Assembly: GCA_016794585.1 (NCBI GenBank)
Contig: JAEUJM010000044.1
Span: 186,001 to 250,000 of the forward strand
From: Acidimicrobiales bacterium
GTDB lineage: Bacteria > Actinomycetota > Acidimicrobiia > Acidimicrobiales > DATDAH01
DNA length: 64,000 nucleotides
Reading direction: 5' to 3'
Shown one piece after another: positions 1 to 11,104 of the stretch. Both the position numbers and the translations under genes were made by a program. Numbering within the stretch: position 1 is the stretch's first letter; the number at the start of each line of letters is the position of its first letter. The notes beneath the pieces are model-generated. The model was not told the origin of the DNA and searched no databases. It saw nothing but the letters and a program-made list of their open reading frames with translations.

Positions 1-1090
1 TGGCGAGCTCGGCCACCGTGGCGAGGTACTCGGGCATCGAGGCACGCGGCACCACGACGTCGATGATGTCGTCGGCGTCGTTCGCCTTGGCCGCCCAGAA
101 GGCCTTCTCCCGGGCGTCGATCAGGGCAGCGCCGGCATGGGAGGGCAGCACGTACACGTCCTCGGCGCCGAGCTCGGTGACCAGCTCGGCCACCTGGGCG
201 ACGTCGGCCTCGACCCGGTCCTCCTGGGTGCCCTCGATGACGACCACGAGGTAGGCGAGCGCGGTCTCCTTGACCTCCTCGGGGACGCCGAGGTCGATGC
301 CCGCCGAGGCGGTGATGACCGCCATGGTGAGCAGGTCGATGTACTCGAGGATGAGGGGGCCCACGCCGCTGGCCACGATGCGGGGCACCGCGGTGGTCAC
401 GCCCTCGAGGGTGGCGAAGGGCACGAGCACGGTCGCGGCGTGGTGCTGGCGGGGGTACAGCTTGAGGGTCGCCTCGGTGACGAGTGCGAGGGTGCCCTCG
501 GAGCCCAGCACGAGCTGGGTGAGGTCGTACCCGGCCGTGGCCTTGACCACCTTGCCGCCGGTGCGGATGACGTCGCCCGACGCCAGGACGAGCTCGAGGC
601 CGATCACGTGGTGGCGGGTGACGCCGTACTTCACCGCCCGCATGCCGCCGGCGTTGGTATTGACGTTGCCGCCCAGCGAGGCGCTGTACTCGCCGGGGAA
701 GACGGGGTAGACGAGGTCGTGGGCGGCGAGCTGCTGGTCGAGCTCGTCGAGGGTGACCCCCGGCTGCACGACCGCCATGTGGTTGTCCGTGTCGATCTCG
801 AGCACCTGCTTCATGCGCTCGAAGGACACGACGATGCCGCCGTCCACCGGGATGCAGGCGCCGGAGAGGCCGGTGCCGCTGCCCCGTGCGGTGACCGGGA
901 TGGCGTGCGCGTCGGCCGCCCGGAGCACGGCCGCCACCTCCTCGGTGGTGCCGGGGCGCACCACGGCGCCGGGACGCACCGGTTCGGCGGTCAGGGCCTC
1001 GTCGTGCGTGTAGTCGTCGCTGGCGGCGTCGCCGACGAGCAGGTGCTCGGCGGGCACGGTGTCGCGCAGGATCTCGGCCAGGTCACCCAT
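1..1090 (-). CDS. FAD-linked oxidase, GlcD-like (3' end outside window)
   Basis: Flavoprotein of the VAO/PCMH fold, probably oxidising a 2-hydroxy acid such as glycolate or D-lactate. The 363 visible residues hold the whole FAD-binding half: RPGTTEEVAAVLRAAD near residue 45, the pyrophosphate loop ARGSGTGLSGAC near residue 68, then NVNTNAGGMRAVKYG and LGSEGTLALVTEATLKLYP, all typical of GlcD. The C-terminal cap domain has begun and its end lies beyond base 1. The ATG at 1090 is preceded by GGGGAGGA about 10 bases upstream, and a TAGCTT -10 at 1124-1129 gives a leader of roughly 26 bases. Substrate cannot be told from sequence. It diverges from the gene at 1218. Confidence 0.9.
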   Translation of the reverse strand, partial: MGDLAEILRDTVPAEHLLVGDAASDDYTHDEALTAEPVRPGAVVRPGTTEEVAAVLRAADAHAIPVTARGSGTGLSGACIPVDGGIVVSFERMKQVLEIDTDNHMAVVQPGVTLDELDQQLAAHDLVYPVFPGEYSASLGGNVNTNAGGMRAVKYGVTRHHVIGLELVLASGDVIRTGGKVVKATAGYDLTQLVLGSEGTLALVTEATLKLYPRQHHAATVLVPFATLEGVTTAVPRIVASGVGPLILEYIDLLTMAVITASAGIDLGVPEEVKETALAYLVVVIEGTQEDRVEADVAQVAELVTELGAEDVYVLPSHAGAALIDAREKAFWAAKANDADDIIDVVVPRASMPEYLATVAELA

Positions 1091-1202
1091 GTCGCTCCGT
1101 CCTCCCCGGATGGTCCGGCCCGCAAGCTACTCGCGGTGCCCGAGGGGGACCCACGCCGGGGTCGTCGCGGACGTGGGGGCGGGTGGTGGGCGGCCGGGTC
1201 CG

Positions 1203-1208
1203 TAACCT
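1203..1208 (+). promoter_or_regulatory. -10 element TAACCT of a leaderless start
   Basis: TAACCT ends 9 bases before the ATG at 1218, and no Shine-Dalgarno sequence precedes that ATG. This is the spacing seen throughout the window at likely leaderless genes. No clear -35 is visible. Confidence 0.5.
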
Positions 1209-1217
1209 TGGGCGCAC

Positions 1218-2420
1218 ATGGCCAGCTACCTGCTCGTCTTCGCAGTCGCCTTCGCGGTGACGGTGGTGCTGACCCCGGTGGTGCGACGCGTCGCGATCCG
1301 GGTGGGGGCGGTGGTGGCGCCGGACGAGCGCCGCGTCCACACCCGGGCCACGGCCACCCTCGGCGGCGGCGCCATGTTGGCGGGGTTCCTCGTGGCGATG
1401 CTCGTCGCGTGGCAGTCCGGCCGCTTCGACGCGGTGTTCGAGGGCAGCACCCAGCCGCTCGGGGTCGTGATCGCCGCGGTGATCATCTTCGTGGTCGGGG
1501 TCATCGACGACTTCCGGGAGGTGTCGGCCCCCGCCAAGATCGCCGGCATGGTGCTGGCGGGCAGTGTCCTGTCCGTGGCCGGCGTGACCATCTTGTTCTT
1601 CCGCATCCCTTTCGCCGACCTGGTGGTGCTCTCGCCCGACCTCTCGGCGCTGCTCACGGTCCTGTGGGTGGTGGGCATGGCCAACGCGGTCAACCTCATC
1701 GACGGCCTCGACGGCCTCGCCGCGGGACTCGTGGCCATCGCCGCCGGGACGTTCTTCCTGTACGGCGAGCGCCTCGGCGACGTCGGGGTGCTCGAGCCGG
1801 GCAACATCGGCCCGCTGCTCGCCATCGTCACCGCCGGCATCTGCCTCGGCTTCCTGCCCCACAACTTCCACCCCGCGAAGATCTTCATGGGCGACGGCGG
1901 GGCGCTCCTGTTGGGGCTGCTCATGGCCGCGTCCACCATCTCGGTCGGCGGCAGCTCGAGCGAGCCCTTCAGCGGCCAGGTGTACTTCTTCTTCGCTCCG
2001 CTGTTCATCCCGCTGTTCATCCTCGGGGTGCCCATCCTCGACACCCTCTTCGCCATCATCCGCCGGGCCACGAAGCGGGCCGGCGTGGCCAACGCCGACA
2101 AGGAGCACCTGCACCACCGTCTGATGCGCCTCGGGCACGGCCAGCGCCGAAGCGTGTTGATCCTGTGGGGATGGACCCTCGCCCTGTCGGTGTTCGTGCT
2201 GTACCCGACCTACACGGGCAAGGGCGACGCGCTCGTCCCCATCGGGGTCGTGGTGCTCGGCTTCGGCCTCTACGTGTTCTTCGGCGCCGGGTTCCGTCGG
2301 GCCGCGGGCCTCAACCCGGGCGGGGGCCCCGCCGATGGGGACCTGCCCCCCGGGGCGCCACCCGATGCCCCCGCCGACCCGGTCGGCGGGGCGGCGGTGG
2401 AGGCCGAACAGGACACATGA
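1218..2420 (+). CDS. undecaprenyl/decaprenyl-phosphate glycosyl-1-phosphate transferase (WecA/TagO family)
   Basis: Integral membrane enzyme of the MraY/WecA family, expected to transfer a GlcNAc-1-phosphate type group from UDP-sugar to polyprenyl phosphate, the first step of a cell-wall glycopolymer. The 400 residues show about ten to eleven membrane spans, the Asp-rich loop VIDDFREVSAPAKI (about residue 95), the signature NAVNLIDGLDGLAAG (about residue 155), and HLHHRLMRLGHGQRR near residue 298, the His-rich cytosolic loop of WecA-type rather than MraY enzymes. The last 45 residues are Gly/Pro/Ala-rich and probably disordered. A leaderless ATG start is supported by TAACCT at 1203. A secreted wall hydrolase follows, consistent with envelope work. 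Confidence 0.9.
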   Translation: MASYLLVFAVAFAVTVVLTPVVRRVAIRVGAVVAPDERRVHTRATATLGGGAMLAGFLVAMLVAWQSGRFDAVFEGSTQPLGVVIAAVIIFVVGVIDDFREVSAPAKIAGMVLAGSVLSVAGVTILFFRIPFADLVVLSPDLSALLTVLWVVGMANAVNLIDGLDGLAAGLVAIAAGTFFLYGERLGDVGVLEPGNIGPLLAIVTAGICLGFLPHNFHPAKIFMGDGGALLLGLLMAASTISVGGSSSEPFSGQVYFFFAPLFIPLFILGVPILDTLFAIIRRATKRAGVANADKEHLHHRLMRLGHGQRRSVLILWGWTLALSVFVLYPTYTGKGDALVPIGVVVLGFGLYVFFGAGFRRAAGLNPGGGPADGDLPPGAPPDAPADPVGGAAVEAEQDT

Positions 2421-2511
2421 CGGTCCCGCGACAGGGGGCCAGCGAGCGGTGACAACATTGGCAACATCAGCAACACGACCACCACCAGTTTCCCTTTTCG
2501 GCTCCGGGTGT

Positions 2512-2517
2512 TACGTT
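2512..2517 (+). promoter_or_regulatory. candidate -10 TACGTT for the D,D-carboxypeptidase gene
   Basis: The 132-base gap between 2421 and 2552 is locally AT-richer and holds TACGTT, which would start a transcript near 2524 with a leader of about 30 bases ending in an AGGTAGGA-like Shine-Dalgarno. No coding potential or convincing riboswitch was seen in the gap. Confidence 0.35.
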
Positions 2518-2552
2518 CTCGTGACGGATTTCCGGACACCGAGGTAGGACCT

Positions 2553-3716
2553 GTGCAGTTCCCTTCCACTCGATGGCGAGTCGCGGCGATGTGCGTGCCC
2601 CTCGTCGCGGTCGCCCTCGCGGCGGGCCCGGTGCAGGCCGCCCGCAGCGACGACCCCCGCGCGGAGCGGGCGGCGGTCCAGGACCGACGGGCCGAGCTCG
2701 CCGGCCAGCTCGACGTCCTCAGCGCCGACATGGCCCAGATCACCGAGGCCCTCGAGGCCATCGGTCGCAACGTCGACGCGCAGCGTGCCCGCGTGGAGGA
2801 CGCACAGCGGGCCGCGGAGCAGGCCGAGGCCGACGCCGAGGCCGCCCGGGCGGAGGAGGAGGCCAAGCAGGCCGAGATCGAGGCCCTCCAGGACCAGCAG
2901 GAGCAGCTCCTCGTCGACTCCTACATCCGGGAGGGCTCGAACGAGAGCGGCATGGACGTGCTCTCGGGCAGCGACCCCACCGAGGCCGCCGAGCGCCGGG
3001 CGCTCGTCGACATCACGGGCAACCGCAACGAGGACGTCGCCGACCAGCTCCAGGCGGCCCGCGAGGACCTCGCCGACGCCCGGGCCCGCGCCGAGGACGC
3101 CGCCCAGCGCGCCGAGGAGCAGCACGCCGAGGTCGCCCGCCGGCTCGAGGAGCTGCGGGCCTCGCAGGAGGAGCAGCGCCAGCTCCAGGTCCAGGTCGAG
3201 GAGCGCATGGACTCCGTGCGCCTCGCCGACGACGAACTGGCCCTCGAGGAGTTCGGCCTGTCGGCCGAGATCGCCGAGCAGGAGCGGGCCGCGGCCGCCG
3301 CCGCGGCGGAAGCCGCCGCCGCCCGCGGCATCTCCATCCAGGGCAGCGGCAACCTCGCCACCGTCGGCGGCATCACCGTCGACGCCTCCATCGCCGGCAA
3401 CCTCCAGAGCATGCTCCAGGCCGCTGCCGGCGACGGCACCACCCTCACCGGCAGCGGGTGGCGCAGCAACGCCCGCCAGATCCAGCTGCGCACCATCAAC
3501 GGCTGCCCCGACGTCTGGACGTCGTCGCCGTCGTCGTGTCGGGTGCCCACCGCGATCCCGGGCACCTCGATGCACGAGCGGGGTCTCGCCATCGACTTCG
3601 ACAACTGCAGCTACCGCGGCAGCGCCTGCTACATCTGGCTGGCCAACAACGCCTCCCGCTACGGCTTCTACAACCTGCCGAGCGAGCCGTGGCACTGGAG
3701 CGTCAACGGCAACTAG
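2553..3716 (+). CDS. secreted coiled-coil D-alanyl-D-alanine carboxypeptidase (VanY/M15-like)
   Basis: Exported peptidoglycan peptidase, 387 residues. A Sec signal peptide (hydrophobic run MCVPLVAVALAAGPVQA) is followed by about 220 residues of Ala/Glu/Arg-rich coiled coil like that of NlpC/P60 and FtsX-regulated hydrolases, then a C-terminal M15 zinc-peptidase domain with TSMHERGLAIDFDN (metal His and Asp) and EPWHWS (catalytic Glu and metal His). Four cysteines in the catalytic domain may form disulfides outside the cell. I chose the GTG at 2553 because a Shine-Dalgarno-like GAGGTAGGA precedes it and it puts the signal peptide at the N-terminus. The coiled coil suggests control by a membrane partner, which is inference. 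Confidence 0.82.
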   Translation: MQFPSTRWRVAAMCVPLVAVALAAGPVQAARSDDPRAERAAVQDRRAELAGQLDVLSADMAQITEALEAIGRNVDAQRARVEDAQRAAEQAEADAEAARAEEEAKQAEIEALQDQQEQLLVDSYIREGSNESGMDVLSGSDPTEAAERRALVDITGNRNEDVADQLQAAREDLADARARAEDAAQRAEEQHAEVARRLEELRASQEEQRQLQVQVEERMDSVRLADDELALEEFGLSAEIAEQERAAAAAAAEAAAARGISIQGSGNLATVGGITVDASIAGNLQSMLQAAAGDGTTLTGSGWRSNARQIQLRTINGCPDVWTSSPSSCRVPTAIPGTSMHERGLAIDFDNCSYRGSACYIWLANNASRYGFYNLPSEPWHWSVNGN

Positions 3717-3761
3717 TTGCCTTGCCTGCGCCCTGATCGGCGGATGAAGCTGTCGCCCAAC

Positions 3762-3790
3762 TTGCGGTCGGCGCCGTCCCGGCATAGATT
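3762..3790 (+). promoter_or_regulatory. promoter of the ATP synthase operon
   Basis: TTGCGG (3762-3767) and TAGATT (3785-3790) are separated by exactly 17 bases, a good housekeeping sigma-factor arrangement. AT-rich DNA follows. The predicted transcript begins near 3797, leaving a leader of about 75 bases before the GTG at 3873. Confidence 0.6.
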
Positions 3791-3872
3791 GCGAATTAAT
3801 TCACAAGCGGCGAGCAGGTCGCCGTGACCGACCCCACTGCCCGAGAACTCCGAGAACGAGGACCGGTTCCGC

Positions 3873-4148
3873 GTGGATCACAGCGAGCGGCGTGAACTGA
3901 ACAACGGTTTCTCCCTCGCCCTCGGCAAGGCCGTGGAGATCGTGCTGACGCCGCTCATCTTCGCGGGCGTCGGCCACTTGATCGACCGCTGGCTCGGCAT
4001 CGGCCCCGTGTTCGCCATCGGCCTCGGCGCCTTCACCCTCGGCTACGTCTGCTGGCGGATGTACGGCGACTACGACCGCCAGATGCGCGCCGAGGAGGAC
4101 CGCGTCCTCGGGCGCCGTCCCGGCGACGCCACCGGTGAGGCCTCGTGA
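3873..4148 (+). CDS. atpZ: AtpZ/AtpI-type ATP synthase accessory membrane protein
   Basis: Small membrane protein of 91 residues with two transmembrane helices (EIVLTPLIFAGVGHLIDRWL and GPVFAIGLGAFTLGYVCWRMY) separated by a short loop with Asp, the usual layout of AtpZ proteins that help assemble the c-ring and have been linked to Mg2+/Ca2+ transport. It opens the ATP synthase operon. The GTG start has GAGGA about 10 bases upstream. Its TGA overlaps the GTG of the next gene (GTGA), which implies translational coupling. Assignment rests on size, topology and operon position rather than a catalytic motif. Confidence 0.75.
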   Translation: MDHSERRELNNGFSLALGKAVEIVLTPLIFAGVGHLIDRWLGIGPVFAIGLGAFTLGYVCWRMYGDYDRQMRAEEDRVLGRRPGDATGEAS

Positions 4149-4714
4149 GCCCGGTCCTGCCGACCCAGCGTCCGGCCGAGGAGCCAGAGGGTCGCCCGAC
4201 CGCCGCGGCTCCGACCTCTGCCGAGGCCGGCCCGGCGCCCAGCACGACCACCGCGACGATCGCCGGCATCACCGTCGCCGATGACGGCGTCGCCCTCGCC
4301 GACGTGCCCCAGGTCGAGAGCCAGCTGGCGCGCGACATGGTGCGCCACGGGCTCATCGTCGCCCCGATCCTGCTCCTCGTGTGCGGCGCCGTGTGGGGTT
4401 GGGTCGGCGTCAGTTCGTGCGCCTATGGCCTCGCGCTGGTCTTCGCCAACTTCTTGCTCGCCGCCGGGATGTTGGGCTGGGCGGCCCGTTTCGGGTCGTC
4501 CGCGCTGCTCGCCACGGCACTGGGGGGCTTCCTGCTCCGCATGCTGCTTTTGGTGCTCGCCATCTCGGTCGTGAAAGATCAGACCTGGATCAACCTGGCG
4601 CCCCTCGGGGCGACGATCCTCGTCACCTACCTCGGGCTCCTGTTCTGGGAAACCCGCTACGTATCCGCCACGCTGGCCTTCCCCGGCCTCAAACCCCGCA
4701 CCAAAGGAGCTTGA
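4145..4714 (+). CDS. atpI: AtpI-like ATP synthase subunit I with N-terminal extension
   Basis: Membrane protein of 189 residues. The first 60 are Pro/Ala/Thr-rich and probably disordered, then four predicted transmembrane helices match the ATP synthase I-chain family: LIVAPILLLVCGAVWGWVG, YGLALVFANFLLAAGML, ALLATALGGFLLRMLLLVLA and LGATILVTYLGLLFWETRYV. It overlaps atpZ by four bases and lies three bases before atpB, so the operon has two subunit-I-type proteins in a row. The role in c-ring assembly is known for the family. The extension is longer than usual. Confidence 0.75.
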   Translation: MSPVLPTQRPAEEPEGRPTAAAPTSAEAGPAPSTTTATIAGITVADDGVALADVPQVESQLARDMVRHGLIVAPILLLVCGAVWGWVGVSSCAYGLALVFANFLLAAGMLGWAARFGSSALLATALGGFLLRMLLLVLAISVVKDQTWINLAPLGATILVTYLGLLFWETRYVSATLAFPGLKPRTKGA

Positions 4715-4717
4715 CGG

Positions 4718-5485
4718 GTGACCACCCTGCTCGCGCTCGACTTCCCGCCGGTCAGCCACGTCACCGAGTGGCCGGCCATCGCCCTCGAGGGCTCGCCCCT
4801 CGAGATCAACAAGGTCGTGATCCTCATGTGGGTCTCGGCGGCGCTGGCCTTCATCTTCATGTGGGCCGCCGGTCGGAACTTCCAGATGGTCCCCGGTCGC
4901 CTGCAAGGCGCCGGTGAGTCCTTCGTCGAGTTCATCCAGAACGGCATCATCCTCCAGACGATGGGCAAGGACGGGCTCGGCTTCACCCCCTTCCTCGGGA
5001 CGCTGTTCATCTACGTGATGATCTGCAACGCGTGGGGCATCATCCCGGCGCTCCAGATGCCGGTCACCGCCCGCATCGCCCTGCCGGCCCTGCTGGCCAT
5101 CATGGTCTGGTTCGTGTTCAACATCGTGGGCGTGATCAAGAACGGCCTCGGGGGCTACCTGAAGTCGGTGCTGTTCCCGCCGGGCGTGCCCCTCGCCCTC
5201 TACATCCTCGTGACGCCCATCGAGTTCGTCTCGGTGTTCTTCGTCCGGCCGCTGTCCATGGCCGTCCGACTCTTCGCCAACATGCTGGCGGGCCACCTGC
5301 TCCTCGTGAGCTTCGCGGTCCTCACCACCGCCATGTTCGAGTTCTTCCCCCTCGCCGCCATCCTTCCCGGCGCCGTGCTGATCGCCATGACCCTCTTCGA
5401 GGTGCTGGTGATCTTCCTGCAGGCCTACATCTTCACCATCCTCGCTGCCGTGTACATCGGCGGCGCCATCCACCCAGAGCACTAG
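4718..5485 (+). CDS. atpB: ATP synthase F0 subunit a
   Basis: Stator channel subunit of 255 residues that passes protons past the c-ring. Five to six membrane helices are visible. The essential arginine is R184 in SMAVRLFANMLAGH, and the last helix carries the conserved LQAYIFTILAAVYIGGA with the Gln that pairs with it. The GTG start directly follows the AtpI stop. Length and motifs are complete for the family. Confidence 0.97.
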   Translation: MTTLLALDFPPVSHVTEWPAIALEGSPLEINKVVILMWVSAALAFIFMWAAGRNFQMVPGRLQGAGESFVEFIQNGIILQTMGKDGLGFTPFLGTLFIYVMICNAWGIIPALQMPVTARIALPALLAIMVWFVFNIVGVIKNGLGGYLKSVLFPPGVPLALYILVTPIEFVSVFFVRPLSMAVRLFANMLAGHLLLVSFAVLTTAMFEFFPLAAILPGAVLIAMTLFEVLVIFLQAYIFTILAAVYIGGAIHPEH

Positions 5486-5494
5486 GAGAGAAAC

Positions 5495-5758
5495 GTGCTT
5501 GATCTCGTCACCCTTGCCGCCACCGAGGCCGGTGAGCTCGAAGCGGGCCTCACCGCCATCGGCCGAGGCATCGTGTACGTCGGCGCTGCTGCCGGCCCTG
5601 GCGTCGGCATCGGCATCGTGGTGGGTAACGCCATCCAGGCCATGTCCCGCCAGCCCGAGTCGGCCGGCATGGTGCGTACCACCATGTTCCTCGGCATCGC
5701 CTTCACCGAGGCGCTCGCCCTGTTCGGCTTCGTGCTCGCCTTCATCATCTCGGGCTGA
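5495..5758 (+). CDS. atpE: ATP synthase F0 subunit c
   Basis: Proteolipid of the rotor ring, 87 residues, two helices joined by the polar loop SRQPE. The ion-carrying carboxylate is E72 in AFTEALALFGFV. At the position of the Na+-ligand Gln of sodium-type rings there is I39 (GPGVGIG), and the Glu is followed by Ala-Leu rather than Ser/Thr, so the ring should be proton-coupled. The first 20 residues form a slightly long acidic N-terminus. AGGAGAG ends four bases before the GTG start. Confidence 0.97.
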   Translation: MLDLVTLAATEAGELEAGLTAIGRGIVYVGAAAGPGVGIGIVVGNAIQAMSRQPESAGMVRTTMFLGIAFTEALALFGFVLAFIISG

Positions 5759-5763
5759 CGCGC

Positions 5764-6417
5764 ATGCGACGATTCCGACTGCTTCTCGCAGGGGCGGCGA
5801 TCGTGCTGCTCGGCCTGGTCACCGGCGTGGGAACCGCCCATGCCGTCTCCGAGGAGGAGCTCCGTGAGGAGTGCATCCACATCCTCGAAGAGGGTGGCTC
5901 GGTCGACGACTGCCACGAGGCGCCGAGCCCCATCCTCCCGGAGATCAACGAGGTCATCTGGGGCGGCATCGCGTTCCTGGTGCTCCTCTTCCTGCTCTGG
6001 AAGTTCGGCTACCCGGCCATGACCAAGGGCCTCGACGAGCGCGCCGAGCGCATCCGGAGCGATCTGGATGCGGCCGACACCGCCAAGACCGAGGCACAGG
6101 CCGAGCTGGCCAACTACCAGGACCAGCTCAAGGGCGCCCGTGAAGAGGCCACCCGCATGCGCGACGACGCCCGTGCGGAGATGGACGACTACAAGGCCCA
6201 GCGCCGGGCGGAGATCGACGCCGAGCTCGCGGAGTACCGCGAGCGGGCCAAGGCCGAGGCCGACGCGGCCAAGAGCCAGGCCCTCGCCGACGTCCGCTCC
6301 GAGGTGGCCGCCCTGGCCATCGGCGCCGCCGAGCAGGTCGTCCAGAAGAGCCTCGACCGTGAGACCAACGTGGCCCTCGTCGAGAGCTACATCAACAGCG
6401 TGGACGCCCGGGGCTAG
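5764..6417 (+). CDS. atpF: ATP synthase F0 subunit b with exported N-terminal extension
   Basis: Peripheral stalk subunit, 217 residues against about 160-170 in most bacteria. The C-terminal 150 residues are a normal b subunit: one membrane helix (VIWGGIAFLVLLFLLWKFGY) and a long charged coiled coil (QRRAEIDAELAEYRERAKAE). In front sits a signal-peptide-like segment (LLLAGAAIVLLGLVTGVGTAHA, cut site about residue 27) and a 35-residue acidic stretch with two cysteines, C37 and C50. After cleavage that stretch would face outside. Not fused to delta, unlike mycobacteria. The ATG follows atpE by five bases. Confidence 0.93.
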   Translation: MRRFRLLLAGAAIVLLGLVTGVGTAHAVSEEELREECIHILEEGGSVDDCHEAPSPILPEINEVIWGGIAFLVLLFLLWKFGYPAMTKGLDERAERIRSDLDAADTAKTEAQAELANYQDQLKGAREEATRMRDDARAEMDDYKAQRRAEIDAELAEYRERAKAEADAAKSQALADVRSEVAALAIGAAEQVVQKSLDRETNVALVESYINSVDARG

Positions 6418-6419
6418 TC

Positions 6420-6947
6420 ATGGCCGATCAGATCATCGACGCCTACGCAACGGCGTTCTACGGGGTGGCCTCCGCCCAGGACGACGTCTCCGAGGTCGCC
6501 GACGAGCTGTTCCGGTTCGCCCGGGTGCTCGAGGCCAACGACGAGTTCCGCAACGCCCTGAGCGACCCCCACCTGCCGGCGGCCCGCCGCCAGCAGATCG
6601 TGGAGGACGTGCTCTCGGGCAAGGCCACCGACACGACGACGTCGTTGGTGTCGATGGCCGTCGGCACCGGTCGTGCCCGTGACCTCGGCCGCATCATCGA
6701 GGCCTTCGTGGCCATGAGCGCCCACGCCGGCGACAAGGAGGTGGCCGAGGTCCGCTCGGCCATCGACCTGACCGAGGACCAGCGCAGCCGCCTCGCGGCG
6801 GCGCTGACCAAGGCCACCGGCAAGGCGGTCGAGGTGAAGGTCATCGTCGACCCCACCGTGCTCGGTGGCGTCGTCGCCCAGGTGGGCGACACCGTCATCG
6901 ACGGCTCGGTGCGCCACCGCCTCCAGCAACTCCGCGAAGTTTTCTGA
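6420..6947 (+). CDS. atpH: ATP synthase F1 subunit delta
   Basis: Stator subunit that joins the b stalk to the F1 head, 175 residues, normal length. It has the helical N-terminal domain (YATAFYGVASAQDDVSEVADEL) and the conserved C-terminal sheet ending VEVKVIVDPTVLGGVVAQVG followed by IDGSVRHRLQQLREVF, the family signature. The ATG lies two bases after the atpF stop. Confidence 0.95.
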   Translation: MADQIIDAYATAFYGVASAQDDVSEVADELFRFARVLEANDEFRNALSDPHLPAARRQQIVEDVLSGKATDTTTSLVSMAVGTGRARDLGRIIEAFVAMSAHAGDKEVAEVRSAIDLTEDQRSRLAAALTKATGKAVEVKVIVDPTVLGGVVAQVGDTVIDGSVRHRLQQLREVF

Positions 6948-7022
6948 GCATCCACCCCGTTGCCGGCGCCGCAGCTCGGCCGCCGGCCCCCCAGGACTCC
7001 CGAGGAAGAGGGAACCCGCCCC

Positions 7023-8678
7023 ATGGCTGAACTCACCATCAACACCGCTGACATCACCGCTGCGCTCCAGAAGAACCTGGAGGGCTTCAGCCCCGAGCTC
7101 GAGATGAGCCAGGTGGGCCGCGTGCTCGAGGTCGGCGACGGCATCGCCACGGTGTCGGGCCTGCCCGACTGCGCCGTGAACGAGCTGCTCCAGTTCGAGG
7201 GCGACACCGTCGGCCTCGCCCTGAACCTCGACGAGGACACCATCGGCGCGGTCATCCTGGGCGTGTCGGAGAAGGTGGCCGCCATCGAAGAGGGCTCCAC
7301 GGTGCGGGCCACCGGCCAGATCCTCTCGGTGCCCGTCGGTGACGCCATGCTCGGCCGGGTGGTCAACGCCCTGGGCGAGCCCATCGACGGAAACGGTCCC
7401 ATCGAAGGGGCCGAGACCCGCCGCATGGAGATCCAGGCGCCCGGTATCGCCGGCCGCAAGCCCGTGCACGAGCCCCTCCAGACCGGCATCAAGTCCATCG
7501 ACGCCATGACCCCGATCGGTCGGGGCCAGCGCGAGCTCGTCATCGGGGACCGCAAGACCGGCAAGACCACCGTCTGCATCGACACGATCCTGAACCAGAA
7601 GGGTCTGGGCGTGAAGTGCATCTACGTGGCCATCGGCCAGAAGGGCTCCACGGTCGCCCAGACCGTGAACACCCTGCGTGAGCGCGGTGCCATGGAGTAC
7701 ACGGTCGTCGTGGCGGCGCCCGCCTCCGACCCGGCCCCGTTCAAGTACCTCGCCCCCTACGGCGGTTGCGCCATGGGCCAGCACTGGATGGACAACGGGG
7801 AGCACGCGCTCATCGTCTACGACGACCTGTCCAAGCAGGCCGAGGCCTACCGTCAGCTCGCCCTGCTGCTGCGCCGCCCGCCGGGCCGTGAGGCCTACCC
7901 GGGCGACGTGTTCTACCTGCACAGCCGCCTCCTCGAGCGCGCCGCCAAGCTCTCGGACGAGAACGGCGCCGGCTCGCTGACCGCTCTCCCGGTCATCGAG
8001 ACCAAGGCCGGCGACGTGTCCGCCTACATCCCGACCAACGTGATCTCGATCACCGACGGCCAGGTGTACCTCCAGGACGACCTGTTCAAGTCCGGCGTGC
8101 GCCCCGCGGTCGACGTGGGCATCTCGGTCTCCCGGGTGGGCTCCGCCGCCCAGATCAAGGCCATGAAGTCGGTGTCCGGAACGCTGAAGCTCGACCTCGC
8201 CCAGTTCCGCGAGCTCGAGGCCTTCGCCACCTTCGGCTCCGAGCTCGACAAGGTGTCGGCCGCGCAGCTCGACCGGGGCTACCGCCTCACCGAGCTGCTC
8301 AAGCAGCCCCTCAACTCGCCCATGCCGGTCGAGGAGCAGGTGGTGTCCATCTTCGCCGGCACGGGCGGCTACCTCGACGGCATCCCGGTCGGCGACGTCC
8401 GTCGCTTCGAGGCCGAGCTGCTCGACCACATGCGCACCCGTCGCTCCGACCTGCTCGACGCGATCCGCACCACCGGTGCCCTCCCCGACGAGCTGGCCGA
8501 TGCGGTCCAGGAGTTCGTGGACACCTTCCAGACCAGCGAGGGCACCGCCGCCTCCGCCGGTCCCGGCGTCGATGCCGACGAGATCGGCGAGGCCGACATC
8601 GAGCTGGCCGGTGGCCGTCACGAGGCCACGCTGCCCGAGCTCGAGATCGACCGCGACGACGACGAGGACGAGGCCTAG
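7023..8678 (+). CDS. atpA: ATP synthase F1 subunit alpha
   Basis: Non-catalytic nucleotide-binding subunit, 551 residues. The P-loop is GDRKTGKT, the actinobacterial form of the GDRQTGKT found elsewhere, and [20 protein letters not shown] is the alpha-subunit signature. The C-terminus has about 45 extra acidic residues ending in DRDDDEDEA. The ATG at 7023 is preferred over in-frame codons further upstream because it gives the usual N-terminus and has GGAAGAGGGA upstream. Confidence 0.97.
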   Translation: MAELTINTADITAALQKNLEGFSPELEMSQVGRVLEVGDGIATVSGLPDCAVNELLQFEGDTVGLALNLDEDTIGAVILGVSEKVAAIEEGSTVRATGQILSVPVGDAMLGRVVNALGEPIDGNGPIEGAETRRMEIQAPGIAGRKPVHEPLQTGIKSIDAMTPIGRGQRELVIGDRKTGKTTVCIDTILNQKGLGVKCIYVAIGQKGSTVAQTVNTLRERGAMEYTVVVAAPASDPAPFKYLAPYGGCAMGQHWMDNGEHALIVYDDLSKQAEAYRQLALLLRRPPGREAYPGDVFYLHSRLLERAAKLSDENGAGSLTALPVIETKAGDVSAYIPTNVISITDGQVYLQDDLFKSGVRPAVDVGISVSRVGSAAQIKAMKSVSGTLKLDLAQFRELEAFATFGSELDKVSAAQLDRGYRLTELLKQPLNSPMPVEEQVVSIFAGTGGYLDGIPVGDVRRFEAELLDHMRTRRSDLLDAIRTTGALPDELADAVQEFVDTFQTSEGTAASAGPGVDADEIGEADIELAGGRHEATLPELEIDRDDDEDEA

Positions 8679-8681
8679 CCC

Positions 8682-11100
<2,419 letters not shown>

Positions 11101-11104
11101 GCCG

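Noticed and set aside
137-2452. A 771-codon plus-strand frame across the FAD oxidase and the WecA-like gene
   Set aside because: Composition is His/Arg/Gly-rich without any domain, and both underlying genes have clear motifs in other frames.
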